From contig VHZZ01005425.1 in the NCBI GenBank assembly GCA_009801015.1, positions 69,583 to 92,778 on the forward strand: a stretch of DNA of 23,196 nucleotides. Direction: 5' to 3'. A program made the position numbers and the translations under genes. The notes beneath the pieces are model-generated. The model did no database searches and was not told where the DNA came from. It was given only the letters and a program-made list of their open reading frames with translations. Source of the stretch: Silene noctiflora. Lineage: Eukaryota; Streptophyta; Magnoliopsida; Caryophyllales; Caryophyllaceae. Below are positions 1-8,961 of the stretch, piece after piece (the first letter of the stretch is position 1; every line of letters starts with the position of its first letter).

Positions 1-2
1 CA

Positions 3-128
3 AGAGGAGTTGCTCACATCATTGAGCAAGGAGATCTACAAAAGGTGTTGGNGGATCTTGCCATTGGTTTAAGCTCAAGAACAAACTTAAGTAGGAGACT
101 TTCGTTTGTGCCCTTAATTCCGTTTTAA
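3..128 (+). pseudogene. C-terminal end of an unrecognised retroelement ORF
   Basis: An open frame enters from the left edge and stops with TAA at 126-128 (about 41 residues). It reads RGVAHIIEQGDLQKVL, then an unknown residue from the ambiguous base 52, then DLAIGLSS and a basic tail. I do not recognise a domain. Because it lies about 630 bp before the LTR of element A, it may be the end of that element's last ORF, but chance openness over this length cannot be excluded. Confidence 0.3.
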
Positions 129-760
129 TATTATGTAAGAACATGATATTTCTCTCTTTTGATAATTTATTTGTTATGCATGCACTAGATCCTTAAACTA
201 GTTTATAATCAGCATTAGTGTGACTAATCAGTATGTATATAAACCCTTCAGACCCTTGGCCTTTACAATTGTAGAAAACCCGAAACTTGTCATGTCACAT
301 GCCACTAACATCATAGGGATCATCCTTCTATTCCATCCGATTGCCCGTGACAAAAGAATTTAGCAATTATGGACAAAATTAGTCTAGTTCAACACCACTT
401 GGGGGTGACTTGTTTGAATCCTCTTAGGATTAGTAACTTGGAGAACTAGTATCTATGATGGAGTTTGTACCCTTATATTGCTTCCCATTTAGATGATCTC
501 TGCCACTTAGATGAGGAAAGTGGCTATTCTTTTGTAAATGCATCATTTTCTTCGATTTTGTGCCTCATGTATGATGTATCGCCATTTTGTCAAGCCCCAC
601 CTTGCCTTGCAAGAAGGCACCCTACCTCATGGATGCCTTTTTGTGAATTGAAGGAGCGGAGTAAGACCCGCTAATTGTCTCACATCGTCTAGGTTATCAG
701 TTAGTTTAAATAAAGTTCTTAGTTTAGTCACCTCTTTACTCGAGACGAGCAAAGTTTCGG

Positions 761-770
761 TTTGGGGATA
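761..770 (+). other. Polypurine tract of element A
   Basis: The sequence TTTGGGGATA lies two bases before the presumed LTR start TGATGTGACTC. The same string occurs in reverse complement at 22643-22652 beside LTR C. In LTR retrotransposons such a G-rich tract primes plus-strand DNA synthesis, and its position next to TG identifies 773 as the start of a 3' LTR. Confidence 0.7.
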
Positions 771-1038
771 TTTGATGTGACTCATATTTACGCACATTTA
801 GTCCCCTAAATAGCCTCGTTCCACATGCTTTTATTTATGTATTAGGGTCGTTTCTTATCTATAGTTGTCTGTTTGCTATTCTTTGAGGTCTTGGTACTTT
901 TGGTAGGAGAAGAGTGCCGACCTTGGATCCATGAGCATTTCAGGAGCTAAATTGATCGCACTTAACGACCAAGCAAGAAAGAGGGATCAAGACTAAATGA
1001 CGTATTAGTTATATGAAGTATTCGGGAAATGATAAGGA

Positions 1039-1229
1039 GTCCCCACGAGTCCTAAGGAGCCCTCACGAGTCTTGGGGTAGCAAGCCAAATGAGGAGGCAC
1101 TGGAGGAGAACTCGTTCGAGTCCTCCCAGACTTGTGCGAGTCTAAATCCAGCTCTTGCGAGTCCTTCATGACTCACACGAGTCCCCCAGCAGAGTTCAAA
1201 GTACGTTTAACTCAAGGATTCCCATGAGT
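1039..1229 (+). repeat. U3 array of ACTCG-NN-CGAGT palindromes in LTR A
   Basis: Dodecamers related to ACTCGNNCGAGT start at 1039, 1059, 1110 (ACTCGTTCGAGT), 1130 (ACTTGTGCGAGT), 1151 (GCTCTTGCGAGT), 1171 (ACTCACACGAGT) and 1218. The steps are 20, 51, 20, 21, 20 and 47 bp. The last copy ends 86 bp before the TATA box. Several are half-sites only (CACGAGTC). The arrangement recurs in LTRs B and C. The position suggests a transcriptional control module; that is inference. Confidence 0.75.
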
Positions 1230-1314
1230 CCTACTAGTTGTAGCTCTTCCTTGGACTAATTTAAGGGGCCTAATCGTCATTTAAGCCCTTAGTTAACTCT
1301 AATATTTTACTTTG

Positions 1315-1322
1315 TATAAATA
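1315..1322 (+). promoter_or_regulatory. TATA box of LTR A
   Basis: TATAAATA lies in the context TTTGTATAAATAGC, downstream of the palindrome array. Homologous boxes are present in LTR B (18828-18835, minus) and LTR C (22109-22116, minus). It would direct transcription from the U3/R border. Confidence 0.65.
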
Positions 1323-2312
1323 GCTTATGTAATTTGTGAATTAAATGAATCTTAGAGAATCCGTCTCTTAGTTTAGATTACCTTAATTACACTTTAATCA
1401 TTTCTTTGTTATTCAAGCAACTTTAGAACTAGTTTATAATTGAAGAATTCTTGGGTTTTGGATTGAGAAAATGACAACTGGTCATCATTAATCAAAGCTT
1501 TCTTCTATTGTTCTTCCATTCCTTTGTTCCTCTTAAGTTGTTATAATCCTTTTACTCTTTGCTTAATCATTTACTTTATTTGTTAATTTAATTCATTATC
1601 ATCATGTTTATGCTTGCTAAGATGATTGACACCCTCTTTGGCATGTTTACCATAATGATGTGTGAGTTGTCCTCTAGTTAGTGTTAGTGGAGGATTAGGG
1701 GAGTAAACGTGGGTAAGATCTATGTATGATGAGTTCATATGAATGATTGTTTGTTATGTTCTTCAACTTATGCACATGTTATGTTTGATGAAATGCTTGA
1801 TTGACAACTAAGCATGATTCTATATCTCCTTAACAAAACTTGTAAGACATAAACCAACTCGAGTATTTTTAGATCATGCATTTGTTGAATATGGAGAATG
1901 GATTCGTTGTAGGTGTCTTAAGCTATAAACCAACTCGACTCCGAGACCCAAGTCTTCCTAAGGATTGTAAGATATAAACGAAATCGATCCTAGCATAACT
2001 ACAATTATTTACCGGATTCATTATTATGATCGTACCATGTTCCCCCTATGAATCCATGACACCCTAGTGCCTTTAATCAATTGTTTACATCTCCACTTTT
2101 AATTTCATGCTTTGTTACTTCATTTATTTACATTTTTCATCATAGTAGTATAGCTTTCAACTCTACCCAATTTTGTGACACCAAGACATAACTAGTTTGC
2201 ATTTGATCATAGTTTGACAAACCGTCCTTTGGGATCGACCTCTACTTGATACTTGCTAGTTAGTTAGAGTATAAATATAGTTTGACGGGCCTTGACGACG
2301 GGACGCGCATCA

Positions 2313-2466
2313 ACTGCGTTGTTGAGGTATGCATTGTTGGGTGAGTTAGTGTCGAGGATGGAGAATGAGAGTTGAGTGGTGTTGGTTGGCGGAGTGGTAT
2401 GTGTACATGTTATGTAGGTATGGATGTGAACTTCGAGGATGAAGTTCGTTTTTAAGGAAGGAAGAC
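2313..2466 (+). mobile_element. 3' untranslated tail of chromovirus T1
   Basis: The stretch ending in GAACTTCGAGGATGAAGTTC, then a TTTTTAAGGAAGGAAGAC purine run, is the characteristic tail between the pol stop codon and the 3' LTR of Tekay/Del-type chromoviruses. T2 shows the same tail in reverse (GAACTTCAAGGACGAAGTTC with a G-rich tract, near 8143-8170). All T1 coding sequence to the left is missing and is replaced by LTR A. Confidence 0.7.
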
Positions 2467-2496
2467 AGTAATACCACATATTTCTGGGTATAAAGT

Positions 2497-2618
2497 GCTC
2501 GTTCGAGTGGATGGTACTCGACCGAGTGTGTCATCGAGTGGTTTGAGCCAGGCTTCTGACTTGGGTGCACTTGACCGAGCATGTGGTACTCGGTCAAGTA
2601 TGGTGTACTCGATCGAGT
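2497..2618 (+). repeat. Palindrome array in T1 LTR
   Basis: Dodecamers start at 2497 (GCTCGTTCGAGT), 2516 (ACTCGACCGAGT), 2569 (ACTTGACCGAGC), 2588 (ACTCGGTCAAGT) and 2607 (ACTCGATCGAGT). The steps are 19, 53, 19 and 19 bp, identical to those in T3. A half-site (ATCGAGT) lies near 2533. The array ends 42 bp before the TATA box. Confidence 0.85.
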
Positions 2619-2659
2619 ACGTGTTATTTTCGCGGTTTTGATTAAAATATTTAGAGGAG

Positions 2660-2667
2660 TATAAAAG
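2660..2667 (+). promoter_or_regulatory. TATA box of T1 LTR
   Basis: TATAAAAG lies in the context GAGTATAAAAGGGCG, just downstream of the palindrome array. An equivalent AGTATAAAAG is found at 20811-20820 in T3. It is likely the core promoter of the chromovirus LTR. Confidence 0.7.
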
Positions 2668-3052
2668 GGCGTGATAAGCATTTCTATATCAGTTCCTAAT
2701 CATTTTCTCAAAACCCAAACTACGTACACAACTTCTCTAATCATCCTTATCTTTTCCAAGGCTAGTGTTGATCGATCATGAGTCTTTGCATCTCGTTTTC
2801 CGTGTTGATTTCGTCGGTAAGTCTCTAGCCTTTCCCTTAGTCGGTTTATGATTGTCATTAGGGGTTTTGACAAACCCTAATTTGGGTGGTTTGGGGGTTT
2901 AGAGTATTGGTCATCGTATGTGTTGTTGATTGTTGATTATCATGTTGTAGGTGCCAATGTGTTACTCGTTGTTCGTTTGTATGATTGGATGCGGTATAAC
3001 GGATTGTGAAAAGGTAGGCTTTTTCCTACTCAGTTGGTTGCATAATTGGTAT

Positions 3053-3310
3053 CACTAGTAGAAAAAACCCCTATTGCGTCTATTGATTTACGTCTGTTCT
3101 AAAAACCCGACGTAAAAAATATCAACTAGTTGCGGGAAAGCAATTTTCGCCCTATAACATCACTTATTGCGTCGGTTCTACATTAAAACCGACGTATTTA
3201 ATAAGAGATTCGGTCATGGAAAGGACTGGCGTATTTGATCAAATGAGTCAGTTATAATGATACAACCGATGTAAATGTGCTAAACTTTTTGCGTCTGTTT
3301 TACTTAAGAA
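3053..3310 (+). repeat. Left subterminal repeats of CACTA1
   Basis: Short units such as TTGCGTCTATTG, TTGCGTCGGTTC and their inverses ACCGACGTA, CCGATGTAA occur several times after the left terminal repeat. In the CACTA superfamily such subterminal repeats bind the element's own DNA-binding protein. Base changes (GACGCA to GACGTA) suggest CpG decay. Confidence 0.7.
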
Positions 3311-3313
3311 GCG

Positions 3314-3700
3314 ATGTATCAGTTATTCCCTTATATTACTAATTATTACCTCTCTCAATACTTTCCTATTATACGAAAGAACGAAACCCTTCATCTCAAT
3401 ATATTTGCTTTGTTCGTCGAAGCCATGATTCTCCCCTCTGATCCCCGCACACCCTCCTGCCCTCGACGTCGTTGCACCCTTGTCGCGCACGCTCAAGTCG
3501 TTTCACCGCCATCGTGCTATCCTGCCTCTGCGCCTTCAGATCTAAACAAAAACCCTTTGTGTTTATCAATTCATCGTACCACCACCACTCCACCTAACAC
3601 GCACGCGAGCCACCATGAGACGCAATCAATCACTACTCTAGGTAATTTTTTTTTTCTCAAGTTGATTTCAATCTTTAATTATTTTTGTATGATTTGATTT
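3314..3700 (+). other. UTR/first-exon-like segment with splice donor
   Basis: The segment is locally much more GC-rich than its surroundings, with C-rich text (CCCTCCTGCCCTCGACG, ACCACCACCACTCCACC), and ends near CTCTAG|GTAATT, a good plant 5' splice site, followed by a T-rich intron-like stretch. A 127-codon ORF covers it but has no recognisable domain and a low-complexity composition. It could be the 5' UTR and first exon of a captured host gene or of the transposon's own transcript. The second CACTA element has a similar segment at 14075-14300. From 3701 to 4937 the DNA is A/T-rich and intron-like; I see no coding match there. Confidence 0.4.
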
Positions 3701-4482
3701 TGGGCAGGTTTAATTGTACTTTAGGGTTAGGATAATTTGAACATTTACAATCTGATTCCACTTGATTTGAAATTAGGTTTTGGTTAACTAGGTATTTTAA
3801 TTGAAGTTATTTTTTTCGCTATAGCAGACTTGAATATTGCTCGCACTATCCACTGTTTTGTGTCCACTGTTTGCCTCACATCGGCTAGGCCATTTGACGG
3901 TAACCCACATCCCATCCATGCGTGGCGGCTCCTTCAAATTTGTTGATATTTTTTTGTATTCACATGTCAATTGTTGTAATTAAGTACCAGATTCATTTAT
4001 TTAATGATAATAAACTAACGAAGGTTAATGGAAGCTTGTCGCTGTAGCAGTGTAAAGCGGCGTTGGATGCGGTTTATTTTTCAGATGTTATTTCGAATGA
4101 TGAATAAGCTTCCTTTTTCCTGATATTATTACCCGAATTGGTCTTAAGATGAGTTTTTTATTTGTTTGATTTTGCCCAATATTGTGCTTTCGCCGTAATT
4201 ATTGTTTTAGCATGGTTTGATGAATTCAAAGAGTCCTGCTTATAACGGTTGCTTTTGGTTTGTACTCATAGTACTCGGGTTTAAGCTGATTCTAGTATTG
4301 TTTTCCATGTCTAAAACATCTATTTTTGAACCATAGATTATCATTGTATGGAAAATGCTTAAAATGCTTAAATTTATCAAGTCTTCTTCGTAAATAGTGT
4401 AGCTAACAATCAGTTTGTGTATTGGCTAGAGAGTTTTGAGAATTACATTTGTGAATAAATGTTGGTTTTAGTCTTATAGATA

Positions 4483-4553
4483 ATTCAACCATGTCAATTA
4501 ACGATATGAATTTGGCTTAGTAACTAAGTCGTTTGTGAATTATTTATATATGT
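4483..4553 (+). repeat. Left copy of a direct repeat flanking the kinesin segment
   Basis: The text from ATTCAACCATGTCAATTA through GAATTTGGCTTAGTAACTAA to GTTTGTGAATTATTTATA recurs, with an insertion of about 35 bp and scattered changes, at 6017-6120. The two copies bracket the captured kinesin exons. Confidence 0.6.
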
Positions 4554-4937
4554 GGATGTATTACTGTTGATGTTATTGTTGTGTTAAATTTAGACGTAAT
4601 GTTTTACATATGATTCATTAGTGGTTGGTTGCAATTCTATTGTTGATGGTATTTAGATTTTGGAATTCTATAATGGTTGTTTGTCATTTCTCACTGTCAT
4701 GAATTGTATTTTTTTTTTGTTATCTCTGAGTAAATGATGATACATTATGTTCATGGCTTAGAAATTGAGGATTAATCAAGGCTCACTTGCGTCATGTAGT
4801 CCTGCTTGTATTTTTGACTACAACGGTTTTAGTACTTACAATTGGGAACATAATTGAATATTTTTGTACAACTGAAAGGCTAGCCTATCTCGGCATTTTT
4901 TCTCCGAACAGAGTATGCTTTTCAGTAATTATCTCAG

Positions 4938-5960
4938 GGTCGTGCCAAAGAAGCTGGAGAGATCAATAAAAGTCTTCTTACACTAGGGTGTGTCATAAAT
5001 TCTCTTGTTGAGCATCTAGGACATATTCCTTACAGGCATGTACCTCTGCAAGCTCATAGTAGTTAGGTTGATCTTTGACGGTTACTAATTTAAGATTGGA
5101 TATCTTATGGATAACAAGCTTACTCGTCTATTACGTGATTCACTTGGAGGATGAACAAAGACATGCATCATAGCAATAGTATCATCAGCCGTTCACTTGA
5201 AGGACGAACAAAGAAAGGTACGAGCCTCGTCTTTCATTTTATCTTTGATTAGTTGACAATCAAAAGTCAGTATTATTCAGTTCTCTGATTATTTAATTTG
5301 TTGAGTGAGCAAAAATGCTAATTTTTTGTCATCTAAATATATCATTATCGGCCTAGTTAGTTGTTCTCAGCTTCCTTACAACCTTTTTAGGCGATGGGTG
5401 ATCAAATTAAACAAATGGAGGTAACCATTGACAGCTAGCTGAAGGTACATTTGAGTTTCTGTATCAGATAAAAACGTGTGGTTAGGATAGGTAACCTCAT
5501 ATCTGTGTCGTAATTGGAATACCAAATTGAAGAGTTGCAAGGTTGATATGCAGCACAAGAGTGCTCTGATCTTAGCAAAAGGCTTAATTTAATGCAGGTG
5601 ATTTATGTTGCTTTTAATAAATTTTCTTTTAATTTTCAACATTGACCAACGGGTAATTTATGTTGCTTTTGATAATGTTTTTGTTATTTTACAACATTGA
5701 CCTTTCTCGACAAACATATCATCTGTGCAGAAGATTGAGTTTGATACGAAAATTGTTCCAGAACAAAGATGATGGATTCTAAGACCTTACCGAGTTACAA
5801 AACAAAGTTGATGGATTCAAAGACCTTGCACATTTCTCACGTTAAGGCTCTTCAAAATAATTTTTGTTTGCACAAAGCAAGAACTAATACTACATTGGAA
5901 GAGATGTGGACTTCAGCTTCTAACAATTTCCGATCCATTGAAGAGCTATGTGTGTGTGTG
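4938..5960 (+). pseudogene. Captured kinesin-5 (BimC) gene fragment, multi-exon
   Basis: Five exon-like blocks match plant kinesin-5, the plus-end-directed tetrameric spindle motor. 4938-5036 follows an AG acceptor and reads [17 protein letters not shown], then [15 protein letters not shown], the end of the motor core. 5110-5190 reads DNKLTRLLRDSLGG, a TGA where the family has Arg/Lys, then TKTCIIAIVSSA. 5391-5444 reads AMGDQIKQMEVTIDS, a TAG, LK, matching the early stalk. 5523-5597 reads QIEELQG, a TGA, then YAAQECSDLSKRLNLMQ. 5731-5960 has poorer matches, then LHISHVKALQNN and TNTTLEEMWTSASNNF, resembling the distal stalk. Splice signals are partly kept (donors at 5445 and 5598, acceptors before 4938, 5391 and 5731) and partly mutated (GC at 5037). 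The N-terminal motor with P-loop and switch II is absent, and much of the stalk between the last blocks is missing. It lies inside CACTA1, so it is a transduplicated pseudogene. Family assignment is from memory of the conserved motor text; the motor blocks are near certain, the last one less so. Confidence 0.85.
5598..5694 (+). repeat. Tandem duplication of about 50 bp in a kinesin intron
   Basis: Two adjacent units run from ATTTATGTTGCTTTT to CAACATTGACC, the first near 5600-5648, the second near 5652-5703, with internal base changes and small indels. It probably arose by local duplication after or before capture. Confidence 0.7.
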
Positions 5961-5962
5961 TG
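5947..5962 (+). repeat. (GT)n microsatellite
   Basis: About seven GT units (TATGTGTGTGTGTGTG) end the recognisable kinesin reading frame and supply the following stop codon by chance. Confidence 0.8.
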
Positions 5963-6016
5963 AAAAAGGGTTTTATATTCTTGATTTTCATAATACATCA
6001 CGTCCACACATTCATT

Positions 6017-6120
6017 TTTCAACTATGTCAATCAGCCATAAGAATTTGGCTAGTAGAGTTTTAGAGAGCATTTAGTATAGATTAGCTTACTAACTAAGAG
6101 GTTTGCGAGATTTTTTATAC
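6017..6120 (+). repeat. Right copy of the direct repeat flanking the kinesin segment
   Basis: TTTCAACTATGTCAATCAG, AGAATTTGGCT, then after an extra block CTTACTAACTAAGAGGTTTG match the copy at 4483-4553 in the same orientation. The stretch from 6121 to the subterminal repeats is A/T-rich and holds nothing recognisable. Confidence 0.6.
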
Positions 6121-6289
6121 ATTCCCCTGTAAAACTGACAATTCTAATATAAAAACCTGAAAACCCGTAACAAGAAATTCAACCAACCACCAACATATCA
6201 CATCTAAAGCCATATTACATTTTATTCAACCCAAAAACGTTCCAAATACAATGCAAGTGTTGCCAAAAATTCGGTAACAAATTTTTGTA

Positions 6290-6689
6290 TATAAAAAAAC
6301 ATTAATTTTATCAATTGCATCAGTTTATGATAACAAATGACGTAAATGGTTAAATAAATTGGCGCTAAAATAAAATATCAATTGCATCAATTGTTGATAG
6401 AACTTACGCAAAAAAAAAAGCAAATGTATCGGTTATGTGAAGAACTGACGCAAATAACAACTATTTGCGTCAGTTGCAATGGTCTATTGCGTCTGTTCTA
6501 TTGATACAATTGACGCAAATGACACCTTTTTGCATTGGTTCTTATAATAAAACTGACGCAAATGTTAGAATTTTTGCGTCGGTTCCACAAATAACGCTTG
6601 AGCAAATACGACCCCTCGATATACGTCCCCCCAAAACCGACACAAATAACCATCTACAACAGACGCAATAGGGGTTTTTTCCATTAGTG
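6290..6689 (+). repeat. Right subterminal repeats of CACTA1
   Basis: At least eight copies of motifs like TGACGCAAAT, TTTGCGTCAGTT, ATTGCGTCTGTTC and TTTGCGTCGGTTC occur in both orientations, ending in the right terminal repeat. Their density is higher than at the left end. An apparent ORF (6465-6671) across them is an artefact of the repeats. Confidence 0.75.
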
Positions 6690-7402
6690 CATAAGATGTG
6701 ATCGTCGTTGATTGATTAGCATTATCATCACTGTGGTTGTGATTATATCATTGTGGTTGTGATTATACTGCTGTTGGTTATTTTTGTGGAACCATTTTCG
6801 GGAGATGGTTCCAACCCTATGTTCGCCCCTTGCGGCTCCCGTCACAAGGGGGATGTGCATATTAATGATCTGGATTCGCTCGTTGCGATGAGTGACGCTT
6901 AGGTGGTAAGGCTGCGGTCCTCATTGGCAGTGTGAGTCTCCCGTTGCGATGGGAACCTGGCATAGTTATACACTTCGGTGCTTAGTCGGTTACTGGTTAC
7001 TTTTGGAGTTTTGAGGATTGACTGGTTACAGTTTGATTGGATTGTATTGTTGTGAATTCTTATTCTGGTTATGAAATTGACTAAACCCATTTATTGTTTT
7101 CAAAACTGTGGTGATCCATTTGGGGGATGGTGAGCAGTGAGTCTAGCAGGTACCGATAACAAGCATGCGTGGGAGTCGGATGGGTCGTTTGTGAGATGAT
7201 GATCAGTTCTAGCTTCTGCTGAGTCGTTATGCTTTTAGTTCTTTAGATTTTGGAGTTTTGTATGTACCTTAAAGTTTACTTATTCTAAACTCGTTTCATT
7301 GTGGTAACTGTGATGCTTACTACCTCGGGAAACCGAGATGGTAGCACTTCGATATGCTAAGGTGGTCCTTGGTAAGACACTTTGGTGTATGGGGGTGTTA
7401 CA

Positions 7403-8140
7403 ATAAAACCTTAACTAGCAATATCCATATTATCATGAAATTACTATAAATATTATGCAATTCATGATAACTAATGCATCAAGGAACATTCATACTATCA
7501 AGACTAAGTAGGGAAACCCTACCTCTTGCTATTCTTCACAATCAAGTAACCACGCTAGAAAGGCTTCTCAATGAAGTCTCCTCCTACATAAATTATGACT
7601 AACTATCACCACATAGTACTACAATAACAATAGTTCAAATTAACATACTAATTAACCCCTTATTAATTAGACTAAGCCCTAATTAAATCCCATAAGACAA
7701 CAATCCCAAAATTAGGGTTTACAAGACTAATAAAAAGAGGAAAAGAGGGGGAAATTATACTTACAAAATCAATGGATGAACAAGGTGAGAATTGGAGAAT
7801 AAATCTTCAATACTATTGCAAATCTAGAGGATGGGATTTTGAGAGAGTATTTGGGTATTTTTGAGGATAAGGAGATAAGGTATGGTGGGGATTGTGAGGT
7901 CAAAACAAAAAGGAAATGGGCAAAATAGAGCTAGGTTCACAAGCCAAAAATGCGCGTACACAGTGACAAAGACATCACTCGGTTGAGTGCACCCGAGTAC
8001 TCGGTCGAGTGGATGAATCAGGAACTTCCATAAGCAATCTAGCCTCACTCAACATCCCCACTCGGCCAAGTGACCTCCACTCGGTCGAGTACTCCCTGTA
8101 CTCGGCCGAGTGAAGCCTTATAAAAATCCCGAGTATTAAA
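7403..8140 (-). mobile_element. Truncated 3' LTR of chromovirus T2
   Basis: Read on the minus strand, the LTR starts at 8140 as TTTAATACTCGGG (TGTAATAC with one change), right after the G-rich tract and the GAACTTCAAGGACGAAGTTC tail. Its first 170 bases carry a palindrome array. It continues through CTCTCTCAAAATCCC-type leader text (possible R/U5) to 7403, where it meets the end of the T1 LTR without a recognisable CA end, so its 3' part is lost or displaced. The 5' LTR of T2 is not found. Confidence 0.65.
7977..8111 (-). repeat. Palindrome array in T2 LTR
   Basis: Dodecamers in + coordinates start at 7977 (ACTCGGTTGAGT), 7999 (ACTCGGTCGAGT), 8060 (ACTCGGCCAAGT), 8079 (ACTCGGTCGAGT) and 8100 (ACTCGGCCGAGT). 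The steps are 22, 61, 19 and 21 bp. Extra half-sites lie at 7992-7998 (CCCGAGT) and near 8046. The array lies 30-165 bp inside the LTR start. I see no clear TATA box downstream. Confidence 0.85.
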
Positions 8141-8142
8141 AT

Positions 8143-8152
8143 CTTCCCCCCT
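8143..8152 (-). other. Polypurine tract of T2
   Basis: The minus strand reads AGGGGGGAAG directly before the LTR start. It follows GAACTTCAAGGACGAAGTTC, the usual pre-LTR tail of Tekay/Del-type elements. About 200 bp of non-coding tail separate it from the chromodomain frame. Confidence 0.75.
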
Positions 8153-8356
8153 GAACTTCGTCCTTGAAGTTCGACCCAACTCGACAAGACTCAAACGGGA
8201 TGTTCTAAAATCCCGGCTACACAACCAAGGGGAGGTCTTATTACCCACAAAACTAGGACACTTTGCATGGGTCGGGACGACACATGACTTACTTAACAAG
8301 TCACCTAAAATAGAGTAAAAGATGAACTTTCACTTTGGGCGATGCACTCTACCCCT

Positions 8357-8961
8357 CTAGAAACAAAGGTAAGACCTCGTAACTGAACTCATTACCTGCT
8401 TGAAAAGGTGGGGGTAATGCTCCTTCATAGCTTCTTTGGCCTCCCTAGTGGCCTCGTCGACTTGGAGGTTGGACCGCAAGATCTTTACCAATACCGTCTC
8501 TCCATGCCTCGTCTTCCTCACTTTTCGATCCAATATTACCTTAGGAGTCTCTACATACATCAAGGCATCATCAAAATTGATTATCTTTGCCTCTAACACA
8601 TGGCAATAATCGCTAACATACTTCCGCATTGGGATACGTGGAAGACGTTATGAACACGGTCAAGTGTCGGGGAAGAGATAAACGGTATGCTAGTTACCCG
8701 ACCCTATCCAATATCTCATAAGAACCTATGAACTTTTGGCTCAATTTACCTCTCTTCCTAAATCTCATCACTCCTCTCATTGGAGACACTTTAAGCAATA
8801 CCTTGTCCCCCACCTCGAACTCGATGTCGCTCCTCCTCAAATCGGCATAACTTTTTTGCCTATCTTGGGATTCCCTCATCTTTTTCCCAGATCACATGCA
8901 CTTGGTCAACCATGTCTTGGATCATTTGAGGTCCCAACAAGACTACCTCGGTGCTATCATC
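8357..8961 (-). pseudogene. T2 integrase C-terminus and chromodomain remnant
   Basis: On the minus strand, 8694-8879 reads MRESQDRQKSYADLRR, then FEVGDKVLLKVSP and KLSQKFIGSYEILDRVG, the C-terminal integrase module after the catalytic core. 8357-8629 reads MRKYVSDYCHVLEAK, then VILDRKVRKTRHGETVLVKI and EATREAKEAMKEHYPHLF, the chromodomain-like tail of Tekay/Del chromoviruses, which targets integration to heterochromatin. A frame break and stops lie between the two parts, and WREPE-like aromatic residues are weak (TREAKEAM), so it is a decayed remnant. It follows the integrase frame without a gap. Confidence 0.85.

Larger units (their letters stand above)
1..772 (+). mobile_element. 3' internal region of retroelement A (Athila-like)
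   Basis: This stretch is the last internal segment of a retrotransposon whose body lies left of the window. It ends in a purine-rich tract (761-770) directly before LTR A, as expected for the 3' untranslated part of an LTR element. The last 130 bases or so, from the reading GAATTGAAGGAGCGGAG near 645 onward, are matched in reverse complement near 22641-22775, next to LTR C, so A and C belong to one family. Apart from a short ORF end at 3-128 I see no coding homology; short ORFs near 465-674 have no recognisable domain. Base 52 is an ambiguous n. Confidence 0.7.
773..2312 (+). mobile_element. 3' LTR of element A (Athila-like, about 1.5 kb)
   Basis: The LTR starts TGATGTG and ends near GCGCATCA, a short terminal inverted repeat. 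It contains a palindrome array (1039-1229), a TATA box (1315-1322) and long A/T-rich R/U5-like sequence. The whole length is matched by a minus-strand copy at 21143-22640 (LTR C). The U5 part, with phrases such as CCATGACACCCTAGTGC and GTTTACATCTC, is also shared with the PBS-bearing LTR B (17852 to about 19200). The 3' end is set by eye; in C the last 20 or so bases differ. To the right lies the tail of chromovirus T1, so A appears to have inserted into or recombined with T1. Confidence 0.75.
3053..6689 (+). mobile_element. CACTA (En/Spm-type) transposon carrying kinesin-5 exons
   Basis: The left end CACTAGTAGAAAAAACCCCT and the right end, reverse complement CACTAATGGAAAAAACCCCT, form terminal inverted repeats of about 33 bp with roughly three mismatches. 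They are flanked by TAT on the left and CAT on the right, consistent with a 3-bp target duplication carrying one mutation. Subterminal regions at both ends contain many copies of TTGCGTC(G/A/T)GTT and its complement, as usual for CACTA elements. No transposase domain (TNPA/TNPD type) is visible, so it is probably non-autonomous. The interior holds a UTR-like segment (3314-3700) and pseudo-exons of a kinesin-5 gene (4938-5960). It lies within the T1 LTR. Confidence 0.85.
2467..7402 (+). mobile_element. 3' LTR of chromovirus T1, split by a CACTA insertion
   Basis: The LTR starts as AGTAATACC (TGTAATACC with one substitution) right after the purine tract and ends GGTGTTACA at 7402; the ends are inverted copies of TGTAAYACC. 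Without the 3637-bp CACTA element at 3053-6689 the LTR would be about 1.3 kb. Its 5' part holds a palindrome array and a TATA box. Its 3' part (6690-7402) contains the GTTGCGATG repeats and the final region with paired CCTCGGGAAACCGAG-like sequence. T3 at 20609 is related over the first 500 bp or so. Directly after 7402 begins the reversed LTR of T2. Confidence 0.75.

Noticed and set aside
3314-3697. 127-codon protein gene
   Set aside because: Proline/threonine-rich low complexity, runs through a splice donor and an intron-like T tract; better explained as a leader segment.
4787-4969. 60-codon ORF as a membrane peptide
   Set aside because: It spans the acceptor of the first kinesin pseudo-exon and reads it in another frame; its hydrophobic part is T-rich intron.
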